Shown piece by piece: positions 53,240 through 63,411 of a DNA stretch of 64,000 nt; within the stretch, counting starts at the first letter, position 1; the number at the start of each line of letters is the position of its first letter. The stretch comes from Zizania palustris (lineage: Eukaryota; Streptophyta; Magnoliopsida; Poales; Poaceae): assembly GCA_019279435.1 (NCBI GenBank), contig JAAALK010000286.1, positions 27,485,931 to 27,549,930 on the forward strand, in the 5' to 3' direction. Under the pieces are notes generated by a model, which saw only the letters and a list, made by a program, of their open reading frames with translations, had not been told where the DNA came from and ran no database searches. Both the position numbers and the translations under genes were made by a program.

Positions 53240-55702
53240 ATGGATAGAGGCAGTAAAATTCCTCTGTTCGATGGGACTGATTTTGCATATTGGAAGGTGC
53301 GCATGGAGGCTTACTTGTTAAGCCAAGGAAATGAAATTTGGGAGATTGTGGACTCACAATACTCCATCCCTGAGACTCGCACCTCTCAGACTGAGAAGGA
53401 TCAGTATATTGCCAATTCCAAGGCAAGAAACATACTGTTCATCGGTTTGAGTAGAAGTGAGTTCGATAGGGTGCAGCACCTTAGGACTGCTAGGGAGATT
53501 TGGACAACACTCACTGTCTTTCATGAGGGCTCTGCTCAGATTAAGGCCAGGCGCCAAAGCACCTACAATCAACAGTATCAGCTGTTTGTGCAGGCACCTG
53601 GTGAATCTGTAGATGCCATGTTTTCTCGCTTTGACGCGATAGTGAGTAACTTGCGATCCAACGGGACGCTTGCTTACAGTGATCACGATAGGGCTATCAA
53701 GCTTCTCTATGCTCTTGACCGTAGCATATGGGAAGTGAAGATATCCAGCATTGAGGAGTCCACAGGCTATGACACATTGACCTGTGACGAACTCTTTAGC
53801 AAGCTGAAGTCCACAGAGATTGCCAAGGCATCTCTTGCAGTGCACAGAAGCTCTTTGCCACAGCCATTGGCATTGGTTTCTAGCACTAGCCGTGGCACCA
53901 CTGCAGAACCAAGCACATCAGGCACTTGTGTTCTTGCAGATGGTTTTGCTTTGTCCTCCCTGGTCTCCGTCACAAAGGAGCAGGTGGACACTCTAGCTGA
54001 TGATGAGCTTGCTCTCATTGCCCGGAGGTTCACCCGCTTTCATCATGAGAGACGGGATCAGAGGAGAAGTGGTTTTAGTGGTTGCTATGAATGTGGCGAC
54101 ACCTCTCATATTAAGGCCAATTGCCCCAAGATCAAGAAGAGAGATGAGAGTGACCGCCCCAAATACCACAAAAAGGAGAGGAAGCCCTTTGTGAAGGGCA
54201 AGCATGGCAAGATGGCTAAGAAAGTAGCCAAGGCCGCTTCCAGAGCCTTTGTTGCTGCTCTCAGCGACATCGACACGTCCTCAACTGAGGAGTCGAGCTC
54301 TGAGGAGGAGGAGTCCCCAAGGAAGGAGGACAAGAAGGACAAGAAGGGACGAGACTTCACCGGCCTTTGCTTCATGGCCGACAGCGATCACAGCGGCGAT
54401 GAGCTAGACTCATCTGAGGTAAACCTATCATCTGACCAGCTTCTAATTAAATTAGATGAGCTGAATGAAGTAGTGCTAGGTCAGGATAGATTACTTGTGA
54501 AAGCCGCTAGAGAAAGAAAAGACCTTAGACTTAGGCTAGAAAATGTTTCTACTGAATATGCCATGCTTAAGTCTAAATTTGATGATGCTGGATGTGAGTC
54601 ATGTTCTGTTGTCATGAGTGAGCTTGCTCAGTTGCGTTCTGTACATGCTCAAACTCTTTCTGAGCTTGAGACTGCACAGAAGCAGCTTTTGGAGGTGGAT
54701 TCTAGACCTCATGATATTATTGATTGCATGAACTGCTCTTTATTACGCGATAGCATTAATTTACGTGATAAGCATGTTCATGATTTGGAGGCTAGATTGG
54801 AGAGGGCCGGTAGTTCTAAGGATGGGCAGCCTGTGTGTGACACATGCATTACCCTTAAGGACCAGCTAGGCACCGTTAGAGAGCGAGCTGAAAACCTCAT
54901 GTCCGAAAATGAATACCTTCTTTCCGTGGTTAATAAATGCACTGAGGGAAAGGGTAGGATGGATTTGCTCTTGGCCAGGACCAAGATGTGTGCTGACAGA
55001 GCAGGGGTAGCTCTAGGTTTGGGTTTTGAGAGGATACCTTCAGACAGTAAGACCAAAACTGTTTTTACCTCTCCCACCACCCTAGAGAAAGAGAGAGCTC
55101 TGTTGGACACCCCATCAGCCAAAAAGCCTACCCATCCACCAAAGAAAACCACTCCTCCTGCCAAGAAAAATCCTCCCAAGAAAACCACTCTGAAGAAACC
55201 CAAGGAGCCTGTGAGAGTTGCTCCTGTGACCCATGAGAGTGCCCCCAGGAGAGTGTTTCACTGTTCTTATTGTCAGCGGGCGGGTCATTTGATTGGTTTC
55301 TGTTTCCGTCGCATCAAGGATGAGCGACGTGCACAGGCGATGAGCTATCAGGACATGCATTACCCATCTTTAGGTATGCATGAGTCTGAGTATTACTCTC
55401 GTCCTGTTTTCGAGGCTCCTCGTGCTTCTCGGAGAGGTTTTGCTCCTCGAGGTGTTCACCATGTTCCATATGGTGGTAGACCTCGGGCGAGTAGCTTTGT
55501 ACCTCGTCAGAGTAGGAGACCTCGTCATGCTTTGCGTTCTCAGCATGTAGGTAGACCTCGCACTTTGCATTATTCTGATTATTATGTGCGTAGACCGTCT
55601 ACTTTTACTGTGCCTACTACTCGTGTCACTCAGTGCTGGATGCCTCGTCATTATTTTACTCACCCCAGCACTGAGCGATCGAGACGTTTTCATCGTGTGT
55701 AG
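53240..55702 (+). CDS. Element H gag (820 residues)
   Basis: The ATG at 53240 opens MDRGSKIPLFDGTDFAYWKV, typical of copia gag. The UBN2-like capsid region spans residues ~10-200 (FIGLSRSEFDRV, EIWTTLTVFHEG, SIEESTGYDTLTCDELFS). Zinc knuckle CYECGDTSHIKANCPK is at ~282. A Lys/Glu/Ser-rich segment follows (~300-385), then a helical coiled-coil-like stretch (~400-600), Pro/Lys repeats KKTTPPAKKNPPKK (~640) and a second CCHC-like CSYCQRAGHLIGFC (~675). The C-terminus is rich in Arg, His and Tyr. Gag of this size, with two knuckles and a coiled coil, fits Sireviruses. It ends at TAG (55700-55702) in the same frame as pol. Confidence 0.92.
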   Translation: MDRGSKIPLFDGTDFAYWKVRMEAYLLSQGNEIWEIVDSQYSIPETRTSQTEKDQYIANSKARNILFIGLSRSEFDRVQHLRTAREIWTTLTVFHEGSAQIKARRQSTYNQQYQLFVQAPGESVDAMFSRFDAIVSNLRSNGTLAYSDHDRAIKLLYALDRSIWEVKISSIEESTGYDTLTCDELFSKLKSTEIAKASLAVHRSSLPQPLALVSSTSRGTTAEPSTSGTCVLADGFALSSLVSVTKEQVDTLADDELALIARRFTRFHHERRDQRRSGFSGCYECGDTSHIKANCPKIKKRDESDRPKYHKKERKPFVKGKHGKMAKKVAKAASRAFVAALSDIDTSSTEESSSEEEESPRKEDKKDKKGRDFTGLCFMADSDHSGDELDSSEVNLSSDQLLIKLDELNEVVLGQDRLLVKAARERKDLRLRLENVSTEYAMLKSKFDDAGCESCSVVMSELAQLRSVHAQTLSELETAQKQLLEVDSRPHDIIDCMNCSLLRDSINLRDKHVHDLEARLERAGSSKDGQPVCDTCITLKDQLGTVRERAENLMSENEYLLSVVNKCTEGKGRMDLLLARTKMCADRAGVALGLGFERIPSDSKTKTVFTSPTTLEKERALLDTPSAKKPTHPPKKTTPPAKKNPPKKTTLKKPKEPVRVAPVTHESAPRRVFHCSYCQRAGHLIGFCFRRIKDERRAQAMSYQDMHYPSLGMHESEYYSRPVFEAPRASRRGFAPRGVHHVPYGGRPRASSFVPRQSRRPRHALRSQHVGRPRTLHYSDYYVRRPSTFTVPTTRVTQCWMPRHYFTHPSTERSRRFHRV

Positions 55703-58171
55703 GCGACAGGTCGAGGCTTGGAGGGCACGTGGATCATGGACTCCGGTTGTTTGCGCCACATGACCGGAGATGCAGCTTGGTTCTCCAGCCTCACCACAAC
55801 CAAGCAAAGGGAACATATCACCTTCGGAAACAATCGAAGGAGTAGAGTGAAAGGTAAAGGTGTGGTAAGAATTAACACGAACTTCACTCTCAAAGATGTT
55901 GCTTTGGTTGAGAACCTGGGATACAATTTGCTGTCTGTATCTCAGTTGCTTGATGAGGGCTTCGAAGTGCGATTTCATCGCGATACTTCGCAAGTGCTCA
56001 ATTCTGATGGCGTTGTGGTGTGTAAGATCTTTAGGGTTGGGAGAGTTTTTGGAGCTGATTTTTCAGAGTCATCTGGTTCTTCTCATTGTCTTGTTGCTCA
56101 TTCAACTTCTGAGCTTTGGAAGTGGCATAGGAGACTAGGGCATATGAGCTTTGAGTTGCTCGCTCGTCTGAGCGCCCTAGGTTTGATCCGAGGATTGCCC
56201 AAGCTCAAGTTTGAGAAGAATTTAGTTTGCGCTCCATGTCGACATGGAAAAATGATTGCCGCTTCGCATTCGCCAGTCACCACAGTGATGACTGAACAGC
56301 CCGGAGAACTTCTCCATATGGACACTGTAGGTCCTTCTCGGGTTAGTTCTTTAGGCGGCAAGTGGTATGTACTTGTTATTGTCGACGATTTCTCTCGCTA
56401 CTCTTGGGTCTTCTTTCTTGCCAGCAAGGATGAAGTGTTTTCACACTTTCGGAGCTTGGCTTTGAGACTTTTTACTGAACTCCCTGGTGCATTGAAATTC
56501 ATCCGAAGCGATAATGGTACCGAGTTCAAAAATAGTCTCTTTGTTGACTTTTGCAAGGAGCATGGCATAGAACATCAATTCTCTGCTCCGCGGGTTCCTC
56601 AACAGAACGGTGTTGTTGAGAGGAAAAACCGCACTTTGGTTGAGATGGCTAGGACGATGCTTGATGAGCATAGGACTCCTAGAAAATTCTGGGCTGAGGC
56701 CATGAACACTGCTTGCTACATCTCAAACCGTATCTTCTTGCGCTCAATTTTACATTTGACATCGTATGAGCTACGTTTTGGGAGACAGCCCAAGGTGACT
56801 CATCTTCGAGTTTTTGGCTATCGCTGCTTCATCCTAAAACGTGGAAATTTGGATAAATTTGAGTCGCGATCTTCTGACGGGATCTTTTTGGGTTATACTA
56901 CTCATGGTCATTCTTATCGTGTTTATAACTTGGAAACTAACACTGTCATCGAGTCATGTGATGTGACTTTTGATGAGTCAACCCCCTCTGTTAGTTCTTC
57001 TTTTGAACAGGCAAATGAACACGACATGGAACAGACCTTGTTTGAAGAAGAAGATCCCGGAGAATTCGAGGATGAACCCCTACTACCCTCGACGTCAACC
57101 CCCGAAGCTGACCCCGCTTCCACTACTTCGGCACGAGGTCCCGAAGCGACTACCTCAACATCGGTCATCTTGTACCACTCCAACGCACAAGTTGAGGGGG
57201 AGACTGCATCCCGCCGCGAGGCTCCACATCATGTCCAAAGGATGCACCCTCCCGAGCAGATCATTGGTGAGCTTGATCAAAGGGTAACTCGTTCTCATGC
57301 CCATTTCACTAATGCTGCTTTTGTTGCTTCTTTCGAGCCTTTAGATGTTAGTCATGCACTTTCTGATTCTAGTTGGATCAATGCCATGCATGAGGAACTT
57401 GAAAATTTTGAGAGAAACCAAGTCTGGACTTTAGTTGATCCTCCACCAAATGTTCATTTCATTGGAACAAAATGGATTTTCAAAAACAAACAAGGGGAGG
57501 ATGGGACTATAGTTAGAAACAAGGCTAGACTTGTAGCTCAGGGTTTTTCTCAACTAGAAGGGATTGATTTTACTGAAACTTTTGCACCTGTTGCTCGCCT
57601 TGAGGCCATTAGGATTTTGCTCGCCTTTGCGACATCCCGGGGATTCAAACTCTATCAAATGGATGTCAAAAGTGCTTTTCTTAATGGCTTCATAGGTGAA
57701 GATGTTTATGTAAAACAACCCCCTGGTTTTGAAAACCCCAAGTACCCACATAAAGTCCTTAAACTTCATAAGGCTCTTTATGGACTCAAGCAGGCCCCTC
57801 GGGCGTGGTATGATAGACTTAAGTCTTTTCTGCTTGAGCGAGGGTATTTGATGGGCTCTGTTGATAAAACTTTGTTTACTCTCAAGCATGGCAAAGATTT
57901 CCTCCTAGTTCAGATTTATGTGGATGATATCATCTTTGGTGGCTCTTCTCATGCTTTGGTTGCCGAGTTTGCAGATACCATGAGCAGGGAGTTTGAAATG
58001 TCGATGATGGGTGAACTCACCTTTTTCCTTGGTTTGCAAATCAAGCAAAGCAAACAAGGTACTTTTGTCCACCAGACGAAGTACACCAAGGACCTGCTCA
58101 AGAAGTTCGACATGTCCGATGCGAAGCCCCTCGCCACCCCAATGGCTACATCTGTAGCATTTGGACCCTGA
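55703..58171 (+). pseudogene. Element H pol: protease, integrase, reverse transcriptase
   Basis: Open from the codon after the gag TAG, in the same frame. Protease WIMDSGCLRHMTGD is near its start. Pre-integrase zinc module HRRLGHM...CAPCRHGK (~residues 135-180). Integrase core: Asp in LLHMDTVGPS (~201), SDNGTEFKNS (~264) and Glu in NGVVERKNR (~300) with D-35-E spacing. RT from ~560: FIGTKWIFKNKQGEDGTIV, LYQMDVKSAFLNGF, and catalytic IYVDDIIFGG (~733). The frame stops at 58171 after one extra T in GCATTTGG (58160-58162). RNase H follows in the next frame. Otherwise intact. Confidence 0.9.
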
Positions 58172-58871
58172 CGAAGATGGAGAGGCCGTAGATCAGAAGG
58201 AGTTCCGAAGCATGATCGGCTCCCTCCTCTACTTGACTGCTACGAGGCCGGACATACACTTCGCAGTGTGTCTGTGCGCTCATTTTCAGGCTTCACCACG
58301 AGCTTCGCACCGCCAAGCAGTAAAACACATTCTAAGGTATCTCAAACACACCCTTGAATTTGGCATATGGTATTCATCGTCTTCATCTTTATGTCTTAGA
58401 GGTTATTCAGATGCGGATTTTGCTGGTTGTAGAATTGATAGGAAGAGTACCTCTGGTACTTGTCATTTTCTGGGTACGTCTCTGGTTTGCTGGTCTTCCC
58501 GCAAACAGTCTAGTGTTGCACAATCGACGGCTGAGGCCGAATATGTTGCTGCAGCTAGCTGTTGCTCTCAGATTTTGTGGATGGTTTCCACTTTGCGGGA
58601 TTTCGGGTTAGATTATAAGAGTGTTCCACTTTTCTGTGATAACACCAGCGCTATTTGTATTGCAAACAACCCGGTTCAGCACTCCAGAACCAAACACATT
58701 GATGTACGGTATCATTTTCTCAGAGATCACAATGAGAAGGGTGATATTGAACTTCAATATGTTGATACCCAACACCAGCTTGCCGACATTTTTACAAAAC
58801 CCCTCGATGCTTCTCGATTTGCTTACTTGCGTGGGGAACTTGGTATTTGTCATCCCTACGGCATTTTGTGA
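58161..58871 (+). pseudogene. Element H RNase H (frameshifted from RT)
   Basis: Begins MDPDEDGEAVDQKEFRSMIG, the RT-RNase H connection. RNase H motifs: GYSDADFAGCRIDRKSTSG, STAEAEYVAAASCC, LFCDNTSAICIANNP, TKHIDVRYHFLRDH and QLADIFTKPLD. All acidic positions are seen. It lies one frame away from RT because of the T insertion at ~58161. Ends at TGA (58869-58871), followed at once by GGGGGAGC, the first purine tract. Confidence 0.92.
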
Positions 58872-60032
58872 GGGGGAGCTGCTTTTAAATTGCCTTGCAT
58901 ATGCTCATTATGTGTGGAATTGCATTTACATCTTTTGCTATTATATGCCTGCTTTTATTTCAAGAAATCATGTCAGCTCAGCTCTATTTAATATGTCTGG
59001 AACATTGGTTGTGCATGATGTTTTATTTTCTAACAATCAAAACTTGCTCACTGCACCATCTTGTATCTAGCATATTTAGGCAGGACTGCTTTTAGCTATC
59101 TTTGATCTACTTGACAGCAAGACACTGTTCCTTGGATGCTAAAACTTGCAACTTGAAAAATTGTGTTCCTTATTCATGGATATTCATCAAAATATTTCAT
59201 TCATCTGAATCAAAATCAAAAATCCATGATTTGCCTGGTTTAAATGAAAAGATCCAGGAGGGTTTGTTTGTCGCACTACTCTATTCTAGACTGCTTACCA
59301 TTGCACTTTGGTTTGAACTAGGATAGTGTAGTGTATGCCAAAATCACCGCCTTAAGCTTCAGATGGCTTTCATGCCTAGGCTTGGCCTGATTGGAAAGTA
59401 TAAGGTGGACAAACAAATAACCCTTGGCATTAAGAAAAAGAACAACACAATTAATTGATCATCAAGTTTGCTTTCACAGCTCCTTTTGAACAAGACTTGT
59501 CTGTCTAGGGAAGAATTTGTTAGCTTTGCGCAGTCCTTGCCTTCTCATATCTAGCTGCTGTGATTAAGTGGTGATGCTTTTACTTCAAATAACAAAATCC
59601 CATGCCATCATCTTGTTTCCTAAATGTTAGATTGAGCTGAGCACATGATCATTGGTATTAAATATTGGCATATTTCTGCATTATATGTCTTTGCAATTCT
59701 ATTCATTTCGAAGCTTTGCATCTTTTGAATGCTCCTTGATGCTTGCATTGCCAAAGGGGGAGAGATTTGCTATGTTCTCTACCGTAAGAAGCATAATTTC
59801 TATAGGGGGAGAGATTTTTGACATAAATTTGCTCAACTCAGGGGAGTTTTTATCAAAGGGGAGATTTGCCAAAGGGGTTTTTTACTCGTTTACAAAGGGG
59901 GAGAAAAATTCTTTTATCAAGTGACATGCTTTGGCTCTTTTCTGAGTTTTTATGGTCACTTGTGTGCTGAAAAGCTTTTCATTTTTTCTTGAAATTGGAT
60001 TTGGTTGTCAATGCACTCATCAAGGGGGAGAT
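58872..60032 (+). other. Element H 3' untranslated region with multiple polypurine tracts
   Basis: No envelope-like frame. Purine tracts AAAGGGGGAGAG-type recur at about 58871, 59752, 59804, 59857, 59895 and finally 60022-60032 (AAGGGGGAGAT), which abuts the LTR. Repeated PPTs before the 3' LTR are described for Sireviruses. The middle part aligns with element C 3' sequence. Confidence 0.88.
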
Positions 60033-62041
60033 TGAGAAACCAAGGGTGGTTTCGGAGTTGTGATGAGTGATTGACAGGCTTTTACCCTCTGTTCGAAGGG
60101 TACCTCCGAAGGGGCTTCGGAGGTGGTACTTCCGAAGGATGTTCGGAGGTGGTGTCACCGGAGTGTGTTCGGTGTTTGCTTGCTGCAGCTGTGCAGCGGA
60201 GTGTGCTCGTCGGAGGGGTCCGACAGTACGCGATGACTGGGTTCGTACCGAAGGCTTCGGTACTTTGGGCGGTTCACCGGAGCGTGTACCGGAGGATGCT
60301 AACCCGGAGAGGTCTCCGGAGTACTGGATACACTTGTTTGCTTGTCGGTGGTGCGCAGGGACTTCGGAGGCGACGGACAAGGTTCGAGCCAGGTGAACCT
60401 GGGTCAAGCGGGAGGCTTGATGCCAGGGGAGCGGGGAGCTCCGTCACGGTGGCTGCGAAGGTGGTCCGGGTCGGTCCTCGGGTCGAGGCGTGCCAGGTGA
60501 AGGCAGAGAGTGCGGAGTGTGGCTCCGACTGAAGGTACTCCGAGACAAAGTCCTCGGAGGTGAGGCACTTCGAAGGTACTCCGAATGGAGTGACTTCGGA
60601 GTTGGTGGACCAAGTCCTCTACGGAGGCAAGGGTTCGAAGTGTGCTCCGGAGGGAGACACTCGAAGTACCCGACGAAGGTCTCAGAAGTCGAGGCGCATC
60701 GAAGGCATGGTCCGGGTGAGGCTCGTCGAGGAAGTGTGCTCGGGGAGAGGCACTGCGACGGAGTGCTCATGGAATGCTTCATGCGGAGGCCTTGGACGAA
60801 GGAGGGACTTCGAAGGGTGGAACTCCGAAGGTGGGGCTTCGGAGTAAGGAAGACTTCGGAGCGAGGCTAGCTCCGGAGCAAGGTTGTCTTGTGGTGCTTC
60901 GGCCATGCATGGCTTCGGTACACGGACGGACGGTGTTCGAGCTGGGAGTAGCTGCGAAGCCGTGGTGGTCCACTCCGGAGGTGGTGGTGCGAAGGCCCAA
61001 GGGCTTTGACGGCTTCGGCTTAAAACCGTCACTGTATTGAAGGACATCTTCGGCGAAGCGAAGGCCAACAGGCTCCAGGCTTCTCGCCGAAGCTACCGCA
61101 CCCTCCGGTGCGAAGGGAGGTTCCAGAAGTCAACACTGTAAAGGCTGACACTGACTGCTCTGCAAAAAGCTGTCACTGTCCCCTCTGCAGCTGACAGAGA
61201 AGCCTCCAGAATAAAGGTGGACTACCTTTTGTGCCCCTTAGTGCTGTAGAGACAAATCAGTTGTAAACCCTAGGGGTAAAGTAGTCACTTCCTTAGGATG
61301 AAGCCGTGGGCTATAAATATGGGGGCTCGGTAGGTAACATTTAACACTTTGAGCATTTACTGTTGAGCTCCTGTAGACAGACCTCGCTGTATTCATTCTG
61401 AGTTCAATTTGTTTTGTGTTCCTTGTTCAAGCGGCGAAGCCCTGCTTCTTTGTGCTTTTTGCTTGAGCTTGCTTTACATACCTCGCTAGATTTAGTGCAC
61501 CGAAGCCTGTTTGGGCGAAGGTTGTTATTCTCGCGAAGTGTGTTTTTCAGTGTGCTGTCGCTCTGTGTAACACGAGGCAGGACCTCGCAGCTTACTAGCG
61601 AAGCCCCGAACGTAGCCCGTTTTGCTTCCTGTGTCGAACCCCTTAGCGTAGTCCGTTTTGTGTGCGTGTAGACCTTCGCGTACGAAGCCCAGCACCTGTT
61701 GCTGTCGCCAAGTACTTGGTCGAAGTCCTCAGAGGGCTGTCCACTCTTGCGAAGGGTGAAGTGCGAAGTCTGCTCAAAGCACCTTGTGTGCGAAGCCTGC
61801 ACTGACTTAGCAGAGTAGATTTTCGAGGGTTGTCAGTGGAGCGAAGTCTTCTTGGCTTCGAACTTTTGCTCCTCCGAAGCCTGTGTTCGAAGGTGTCGAA
61901 GTACCTCCGAACCAGACCTTCGAAGGTAGTGTTCGAAGCCTGTTTCGCAGAAGACAGAACTGAAACCGAAGGCTAAGTTTTAGCCCGCAATTTTAAAAGC
62001 TCCCATTCACCCCCCCTCTGGTCGCTGTTTCCGGTCCAACA
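60033..62041 (+). repeat. 3' LTR of element H (2009 bp)
   Basis: Matches 51162-53175 with about ten substitutions by eye (for example at 60244, 60549, 60621, 60871, 61027, 61410, 61554, 61785, 61860, 61987) and a shorter C-run. TATA box at about 61311-61321. Followed by ACTTG. Confidence 0.95.
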
Positions 62042-62779
62042 ACTTGTAAAAGCATAAAATTATTTGACTTTTGTTTTTATTAATTACTTTGTGAATGCTA
62101 CTTTACTCTTGGTAATTACCAACTACTTGTGACATTTGCATACCAATTAACGTCATTGTAAGCAAAAATGAAACAATTATTCATTATATCACATATTATA
62201 ACAAAAAATAAGTGTCTATAATACAAGCAATCTCCGACCACTACGACAAAATCGTTGCAAACCTAGAGCAATCATTGCAATCAGAAAGAAAAATTCACAA
62301 ATCAAAAGTGAATAAAATTCTTAAAAAGGAAAAAATTACTTGACAGCGATGGATCGGAGGTCGGCGGGTGGCAGAGGTCGACGGGGGGGCAACGGGCACC
62401 GGCTGAACATCACATATGAATCGAAGCATATTAATACATGAAGAAAATTTTTAACATAACAACATATATTGCATATAAACACCACATGATATATTCACAA
62501 TTCAATTCAAATAATCCACAACATGTGACATCTCAAATTCTCAGCCCAATTCAATTCAATTCAAATAAGCCACAACATATATTCTCAGCCCACATTCTCA
62601 ACATATATTGCAAATTGATATTGTCATCCCAAATTGACATTCTTAGCCCAAATTGACATGCTCTCTCCAATTCACAATTCAATTCAATTCAAATCAGCCA
62701 CAACATATATTCCTAGCCCACATTCTCAACATATATTCCAAATTGACATGCATCTCAGCCCAAATTCACAATTATCCAT
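62042..62779 (-). other. CACTA F right arm, AT-rich part with short repeats
   Basis: After the ACTTG duplication at 62042-62046 this is F sequence. A small GC-rich island at 62346-62402 could be a leader exon (a GTAAT donor follows on the minus strand). From 62438 to 62770 degenerate repeats of CAACATATATTCTCAGCCC and TTCAATTCAATTCAAAT are present. No open frame is supported. Confidence 0.7.
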
Positions 62780-63190
62780 ACCGGTGTGGTGGAGACGATG
62801 ACGCCGACGGGCTTCGACGGGACCGGCGTACAGGCGGAGGCGTCGATAGGTGGCGGACAGTGGAGGCGCGGTGGGTGGCCGCGGTGGTGGCCGGGGCGGC
62901 GGTGCCGGTAGGAGGCGGGCGGCCAGGCGGTGGTGAGGGTGGGAGGCGGCGGTGGCGGGAGGCGGACAGTGGAGGTGCGGTGGGTGGCCGCCGGCGGTGG
63001 CCGGGGCGGCGGTGCCGGCCGGTGGCGGGCCGGTGGCGGGCGGCCAGGCGGTGGTGGGCGGCCGGGCGGTAGCGCAGGCAGGAGGCAGCGACGGCGGGAG
63101 GCAACGGGGGAGGCGGCGCGGGCGGGATGCGGCCGGGAGGCGGCGGCGGGAGGCGAGATGGGCCAGCCGGGCTGTGGGCGCATGTGCGTA
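62780..63190 (-). promoter_or_regulatory. Very GC-rich block near the 5' end of CACTA F
   Basis: About 400 bp of GGCGG/GGTGG-type sequence with a ~120-bp near-duplication (62844-62920 versus 62965-63040, sharing GGACAGTGGAGG and GGCCGGGGCGGCGG). It sits ~220 bp inside the TIR at the promoter side of the minus-strand genes. This is the position of the GC-rich, methylation-controlled untranslated first exon ('downstream control region') of maize Spm. Function here is inferred. Frames in it are compositional. Confidence 0.6.
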
Positions 63191-63229
63191 TAGGGAGAGT
63201 AGGTCTCCCTGTACGCGCGCGCAGTTGGG

Positions 63230-63408
63230 GAATAAATCCCCTAACTTCCGTCGGCCAGCATTAAACTTCCGTCGGCTTTAATGCTGGCCGATGGAAGTTA
63301 GGGGATCCGATCGGCCGTGGAAAAATTCCCCGCTAACTTCCGTCGTCCACTGTGAAAAGCCAACAGAAGTTAAATTGGCCGACGAAAATGTTCTGTTTTG
63401 TTGTAGTG
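63230..63408. repeat. Right TIR and subterminal repeats of F
   Basis: About six CTAACTTCCGTCGGC-type motifs in both orientations between 63239 and 63390. The terminal repeat complements CACTACAACAAAACAG. ATT duplication at 63409-63411. Confidence 0.9.
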
Positions 63409-63411
63409 ATT

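Larger units (their letters stand above)
51162..62041 (+). mobile_element. Element H: young Sirevirus-type Ty1/copia retrotransposon
   Basis: 10,880 bp with ~2.0-kb LTRs, ACTTG duplications, iMet PBS, gag, pol in copia order (protease, integrase, RT, RNase H) and a long 3' region with repeated PPTs. Large gag with coiled-coil-like and Lys-rich parts, multi-PPT and GC-rich palindromes in the LTR are Sirevirus traits (family knowledge). No envelope-like frame was found after RNase H. An in-frame TAG follows gag and a one-base insertion breaks pol, so this copy is probably non-autonomous despite its youth. Confidence 0.94.
32209..63408 (-). mobile_element. Element F: CACTA (En/Spm-type) DNA transposon, 31.2 kb with two nested retrotransposons
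   Basis: The terminal inverted repeats begin CACTACAACAAAACAG at both ends. Subterminal regions are packed with CTAACTTCCGTCGGC motifs in both orientations. Minus-strand genes: a TNP2-type transposase (about 50613 to 35401, split by G) and, downstream, a PF03004-type accessory gene (35289-33240). Without G (11,703 bp), H (10,880 bp) and their duplications, F is about 8.6 kb, normal for an autonomous CACTA element. The transposase has a stop, frameshifts and an 11.7-kb insertion, so F cannot act for itself; its ends may still respond to transposase supplied in trans. Confidence 0.93.

Noticed and set aside
58872..60032. Envelope-like gene after RNase H in Sirevirus H
   Set aside because: Only short frames (up to about 150 codons, mostly overlapping RNase H in another phase), with no signal peptide plus transmembrane pattern and no coiled coil.
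62755..63281. Gly/Arg-rich and Pro/Arg-rich frames in the GC-rich block
   Set aside because: Compositional. No motif, frames open on both strands, and position fits an untranslated control region of the CACTA element.
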